The position numbers and the translations under genes were made by a program. The notes under the pieces were generated by a model that was not told the DNA's origin, searched no databases, and saw only the letters and a program-made list of their open reading frames with translations. From Fulvitalea axinellae (lineage in GTDB: Bacteria > Bacteroidota > Bacteroidia > Cytophagales > Cyclobacteriaceae), in contig NZ_AP025317.1 in NCBI RefSeq assembly GCF_036492835.1, forward strand, positions 124,001 through 188,000: a stretch of 64,000 nt of DNA, written 5' to 3'. Shown piece by piece: positions 63,328 through 64,000 of the stretch; position 1 is the stretch's first letter, and the number at the start of each line of letters is the position of its first letter.

Positions 63328-64000
63328 TTAGAATTTCACGTTGAGTCCACCTGTAAAGGTTCTCATTAATGGATATGAGTCAAGGGTTTCCTGTTCCGGA
63401 TCCATTATCTCCATTTCAGAAAAATAGAACAGGTTAGTGCCATTCATAAATAATTGGACACTTTGAATACCCAAACCTTGAATCCATTTTTGTGGCAAAG
63501 TGTATCCGATATTCAGGTTTTTAAGGCGCATATATGAACCGTTTCTCAACCAAAAAGTAGACGGTGTTCCGCCGTGTCTTGGATCCACCCAATCGCCCGT
63601 AACCCTAGGGTATTCAGCGTTTGGATTTTCCGGAGTCCACGCTTTGGTCCAGATATCGAAATATGGTCGATCTCCAACTTGGAACACACCTCCTTCTTTT
63701 GTATTCTTCGTTGCAATCATCCTATCGTATGAAGTTACTCCTTGGAAATTGGCGTTAACAGAAATACCTTTCCACTCCATACCTAAGTTAATTCCATAAT
63801 TACCTCTCGGGCGCCGTCTATCAGAAAGTTCGGTAACATCATATTCGTCCACCTTCCCGTCAGGCCCTTCCGAAAAACCAGTTCCCCGTATGTCTTTGTA
63901 AAGAATGGTCCCTAGCTCCGGTTTCTTACCGAATTGAGTAAATCCTTCCGGCAGGTTATTTAATTGTTCCTGAGTGCGGATAATTCCCTCGGCTATATGT
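63328..64000 (-). CDS. SusC/RagA-type TonB-linked barrel, C-terminal part
   Basis: The gene runs off the window's end; 223 residues are visible. The frame is open to base 64000 (reading IAEGIIRTQEQLNNLPEGF, then GTILYKDIRGTGFSEGPDGKVDEYD, a loop typical of SusC barrels). Then SDRRRPRGNYGINLGMEWKGISVNANFQGVTSYDR and the usual end NGTNLFYFSEMEIMDPEQE ... RTFTGGLNVKF follow. It pairs with the SusD gene downstream. Confidence 0.93.
   Translation of the reverse strand, partial: HIAEGIIRTQEQLNNLPEGFTQFGKKPELGTILYKDIRGTGFSEGPDGKVDEYDVTELSDRRRPRGNYGINLGMEWKGISVNANFQGVTSYDRMIATKNTKEGGVFQVGDRPYFDIWTKAWTPENPNAEYPRVTGDWVDPRHGGTPSTFWLRNGSYMRLKNLNIGYTLPQKWIQGLGIQSVQLFMNGTNLFYFSEMEIMDPEQETLDSYPLMRTFTGGLNVKF

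Overview
The window looks like the chromosome of a free-living, polysaccharide-degrading member of the Bacteroidota, probably a marine Cytophagales-type organism (an inference). The signs are two SusC/SusD pairs, a TonB receptor with an N-terminal carboxypeptidase-like domain, a type IX secretion (T9SS) cargo protein, a PID-CTERM small protein, a lipoprotein TamL next to TamB, many glycoside hydrolases with lipoprotein signals, and promoters of the TTTG/TAnnTTTG type. No rRNA, tRNA or CRISPR was recognised. Codon usage is mixed: the GH2, GH116 and GH13 genes use strongly C-ending codons, while the SusCD genes, the T9SS protein and most intergenic DNA are AT-rich.

Layout. 1-8.8 kb: the 3' end of a LacZ-type GH2 gene, then a four-gene minus-strand glycoside hydrolase run (two GH116, one GH117/GH43-like, one GH43/GH32-like lipoprotein). 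8.8-17.3 kb: tamL, tamB, a lipoprotein and a small beta-barrel protein, the last two overlapping. 17.4-20.1 kb: a divergent gene for a large unknown protein with kinase-like motifs, the least familiar gene here. 20.7-25.1 kb: a T9SS-secreted cohesin/dockerin-like protein and a PID-CTERM protein. 25.2-26.8 kb: a complete IS element. 26.8-32.8 kb: a GH13 alpha-amylase lipoprotein, a TonB receptor and a GH172 protein. 32.8-38.6 kb: housekeeping genes (AGCS symporter, rsgA, Nudix, dps, miaA). 38.9-43.3 kb: a GH2 enzyme and a second GH13 amylase, separated by several hairpins and a striking array of seven TTAA(G/C) cores exactly 22 bp apart. 43.5-45.6 kb: a three-gene unit of unknown function (peptidoglycan-binding-like protein with cationic helices, a 114-residue protein and a 53-residue protein). 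45.9-52.2 kb: aldo/keto reductase, sulfotransferase, Omp85-like barrel, cysteine-less thioredoxin-like protein and GH20. 52.2-54.9 kb: three little-known genes. 55-64 kb: two SusCD pairs with an AraC regulator between them.

Together the genes describe a cell that captures glycans at the outer membrane (SusCD, TonB), cleaves beta-galactosides, beta-gluco/xylosides, starch, N-acetylhexosaminides and possibly fructans or anhydro-galactosides in the periplasm or at the surface, and builds the outer membrane with TamL/TamB. The best candidates for something undescribed are the kinase-like protein at 17.4-20.1 kb, the 22-bp array at 41.2-41.35 kb and the three-gene unit at 43.5-45.6 kb.
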